Source: RGIG5327 sp045612485 (GTDB lineage: Bacteria > Verrucomicrobiota > Lentisphaeria > Victivallales > UBA1829). From it: DNA of 51,287 nucleotides. Positions 49,614 through 51,287 of this stretch are shown in pieces. The DNA lies in NCBI GenBank assembly GCA_045612485.1, contig JAZKZE010000165.1, positions 1 to 51,287 of the forward strand. Direction: 5' to 3'. The notes under the pieces are model-generated. The model worked only from the letters and a program-made list of their open reading frames with translations, ran no database searches and had not been told where the DNA came from. The translations under genes were made by a program, and so were the position numbers. Numbering within the stretch: the stretch's first letter is position 1; each line of letters starts with the position of its first letter.

Positions 49614-50717
49614 ATGAGTTCTTCTTCCACCATTGTCCGTATTGCTATTTTAGGTTGCGGTCCCAGAGGGGATCAGATGGCAAAGATCGTTGCATTGCTG
49701 ACAAAATCCTTCAAACTTGTTGCCATGAGTGATCCGGATGCAGGGGCAAGGGCAAAACTCAAAAGCCGTTTTCCTGATCTTGAAATGTATGAATCTTCCG
49801 ATGAACTTCTGGACAAGGCAAACATTGATGCTGTCATCGTGGAAACGCCGCCTGCCTACCATGCAGAATATGTCTGCAAAGCCCTGAACAGAAATATCGC
49901 AGTAATGAGTGAGATCCCTGTAGCGGAAACTCTTGAAGAAGCCGATCTTCTCTATAAAACCGTAAAAAGTTCCAAAGCTCTTTTCATGACCGGTGCAACC
50001 GCCAATTACCGTCAGAAAAGCCGCTATATGCTGAAACTGAAAAAAGAGGGTATTCTGGGAAAAGCAGCCTATGTGGAAGCAGAATATATGCACGATTTGC
50101 GTGCAAGCAAAGATCCCTGGCGGAAGACTTACGAAACCTGCCGTTACTGCTGTCACTCTCTGGGGCCACTGCTTGCCGTAATGGACGGGGATGAATTTGA
50201 TACCGTAAGCTGTATGGGAACCGGCGATCATTTGGACTGCGGCTGGATCAATAACAATATGGCAGCCCTTCTCCGCACGAAAAACAATGTGGTATGCCGT
50301 TTCATGTGCGGCTTTGCCATCAACCATTGCGGTCCGGCACACAGAACAGTGATGTACACAGATAAAGGACATTTCAAGTTCTATAATGAACGGGCAATGA
50401 TCTATACCGCTGATATGCCTCTTTACACAAGAAGCAAAGATTTCTACACCATTGAGTTCGGCAATGTGCCGGAACGTTTCACAAACGATGTGGAATTCCC
50501 CTATGATAAAGTAATGGCATGCGGCGGCGGAGGTCACGGCGGAGCAGACTTCATCATGCTGGAAGATTTTGCCGATGCTATCGTAAACAACAAGCCCTCC
50601 CCTGTATCCATTGAGGCGGGTCTTGCCATGACACTGCCGGGGATCTTTGCCGCAGAATCCGCAAAAGAAGGCGGAGCATTAAAGAAGATCATCTATCCCT
50701 GGAGCAAGAAAAAATAA
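49614..50717 (+). CDS. Gfo/Idh/MocA family oxidoreductase with altered EKP motif
   Basis: A 367-residue protein. The N-terminal Rossmann domain begins IAILGCGPRGDQMAKI. The C-terminal domain has CRYCCHSLGPLLAVMDG, as in a subgroup of this family. At the usual E-K-P position it reads SEIPVAET, so the lysine that normally helps catalysis is missing. The protein may use another residue, or may not be a simple dehydrogenase. AAAAGGAGC precedes the start. It is divergent from an AraC regulator and alone in its transcript. It differs clearly from the Gfo/Idh/MocA protein at 3185, which keeps the lysine. Confidence 0.88.
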   Translation: MSSSSTIVRIAILGCGPRGDQMAKIVALLTKSFKLVAMSDPDAGARAKLKSRFPDLEMYESSDELLDKANIDAVIVETPPAYHAEYVCKALNRNIAVMSEIPVAETLEEADLLYKTVKSSKALFMTGATANYRQKSRYMLKLKKEGILGKAAYVEAEYMHDLRASKDPWRKTYETCRYCCHSLGPLLAVMDGDEFDTVSCMGTGDHLDCGWINNNMAALLRTKNNVVCRFMCGFAINHCGPAHRTVMYTDKGHFKFYNERAMIYTADMPLYTRSKDFYTIEFGNVPERFTNDVEFPYDKVMACGGGGHGGADFIMLEDFADAIVNNKPSPVSIEAGLAMTLPGIFAAESAKEGGALKKIIYPWSKKK

Positions 50718-50743
50718 GTTTCCGCATTTTCCGTAAACATTTA

Positions 50744-51056
50744 GGGGCTGTTGCAAAACCTCAAAAAAGGTGAGCAACAGCCTTATTTATTGTTTGAGCT
50801 GAATATTGGAGGTATAACAGGTCATAACAGGGGAGAATTATACCTTATTTTATAAATACACAAGGCTATTTATTCCATTGCTCAAACATTGTGTTTGAGG
50901 GAACTGGATTTTTGATCGTTTATAAAAAAAGTTGGAATTGTTTTTATCGTTACGATAAAAGCAATTCCGTCAAAAGTTTTTGGAAGATGGGGGGCGGGGA
51001 AGAGAACCTTTTTTCAAAAAGGTGTCTTCCCCGCAAAACATTTTTGCAACAGCCCC
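50744..51056. mobile_element. MITE-like 313-bp element with 15-bp terminal inverted repeats
   Basis: Its ends are GGGGCTGTTGCAAAA (50744-50758) and the exact reverse complement (51042-51056). Inside are four more dyads: 50746-50754/50774-50782 (also a terminator for the gene before it), 50881-50888/50892-50899, 50934-50949/50953-50968 (16-bp stem with one G-T pair) and 50994-51003/51025-51034 (with an inner ACC/GGT stem). There is no transposase or credible gene. The end sequence resembles IS6-type termini (CTGTTGCAAA), from memory. I see no target-site duplication. Confidence 0.6.
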
Positions 51057-51095
51057 TTCTTTTTACCGGAAACAAATGCGTTTGCCGTTTCCTGT

Positions 51096-51287
51096 TTAAT
51101 TTACTCTGTTGACAGGATTTCCTTCAAGGAAAGAGCGTACATTATCCACAGAAATGGCAATGAGCCGTTCCCTTGCTTCTTTTGATGCCCATGCCACATG
51201 GGGGGTAATGACGGTATTTTTTGCTTTTACAAGGGGATTATCCGGCAGCGGCGGTTCTTTTTTCAGTACATCCAGACCGGCTCCGGC
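51096..51287 (-). CDS. D-2-hydroxyacid dehydrogenase, C-terminal part (truncated by window end)
   Basis: The last 63 codons of a leftward gene that begins outside the window. The fragment has AGAGLDVLKKEPPLPDNPL, the segment that follows the catalytic region, and the histidine in NTVITPHVAWAS. Both are standard in NAD-dependent D-2-hydroxyacid (glycerate/lactate-type) dehydrogenases. It ends FLEGNPVNRVN. The substrate cannot be decided from this end. Confidence 0.88.
   Translation of the reverse strand, partial: AGAGLDVLKKEPPLPDNPLVKAKNTVITPHVAWASKEARERLIAISVDNVRSFLEGNPVNRVN

Noticed and set aside
50891..51112. 73-codon open frame within the hairpin-rich element
   Set aside because: It runs through two perfect hairpins and the terminal repeat. 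The translation shows no domain, so it is a by-product of the element.

Overview
The window looks like a chromosome segment of a PVC-superphylum bacterium, most likely a Lentisphaerota (Victivallales-like) gut or anaerobic member. The reasons are prepilin-like proteins with the FTLIELLVVIAIIAILAGM type of leader attached to glycan-use genes, three large DUF4838 proteins, and a pilus-like locus with the gene content of the Akkermansia Amuc_1098-1102 cluster. Taxonomy is inferred from gene content and was not tested by search.

Left part (1-24450). A leftward operon encodes a prepilin-like protein (4436-5338), a Gfo/Idh/MocA oxidoreductase (3185-4399) and a secreted DUF4838 protein with carbohydrate-binding domains (190-3135). 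It is divergent from an AraC regulator that carries an extra C-terminal winged helix (5478-6635). A 1170-residue glycosidase-like protein follows (6759-10271). Next come a leftward three-gene FAD/iron-sulfur operon of the GlpA-like type (10299-13424), two tandem tRNA-Asp genes, xerD and apbE. The same kind of module then recurs: a GntR/LacI-type regulator (16441-17589), two tandem prepilin-like genes and two tandem DUF4838 genes, closed by a strong terminator.

Middle part (24571-36000). An MBOAT acyltransferase overlaps an SGNH partner (surface O-acylation). Then come aspS, a lytic transglycosylase, a DUF3047 protein, pyrF and a DegT-type aminotransferase on the plus strand, and an iron-complex ABC transporter pair plus uvrC on the minus strand.

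Right part (36195-51287). A rightward six-gene operon encodes an Amuc_1102-like protein, a PilM with a fused PilN-like segment, an Amuc_1100-like and an Amuc_1099-like membrane protein, and two consecutive secretins. An aldehyde dehydrogenase, an AraC regulator divergent from a second Gfo/Idh/MocA protein, a hairpin-rich miniature element and the 3' end of a D-2-hydroxyacid dehydrogenase gene finish the window.

Working picture (inference): each sugar-responsive regulator controls its own pseudopilin plus DUF4838 set, and the secretin/PilM locus may supply the export or assembly machine. The most unusual sequence signals are a hairpin-rich 144-bp in-frame insertion that splits and restores a pseudopilin leader, a perfect 21-bp inverted repeat pairing a pilin mRNA leader with its own start codon, a 37-codon gene ending in a beta-clamp-like motif, a 313-bp MITE-like element, and a 57-bp dispersed intergenic repeat.
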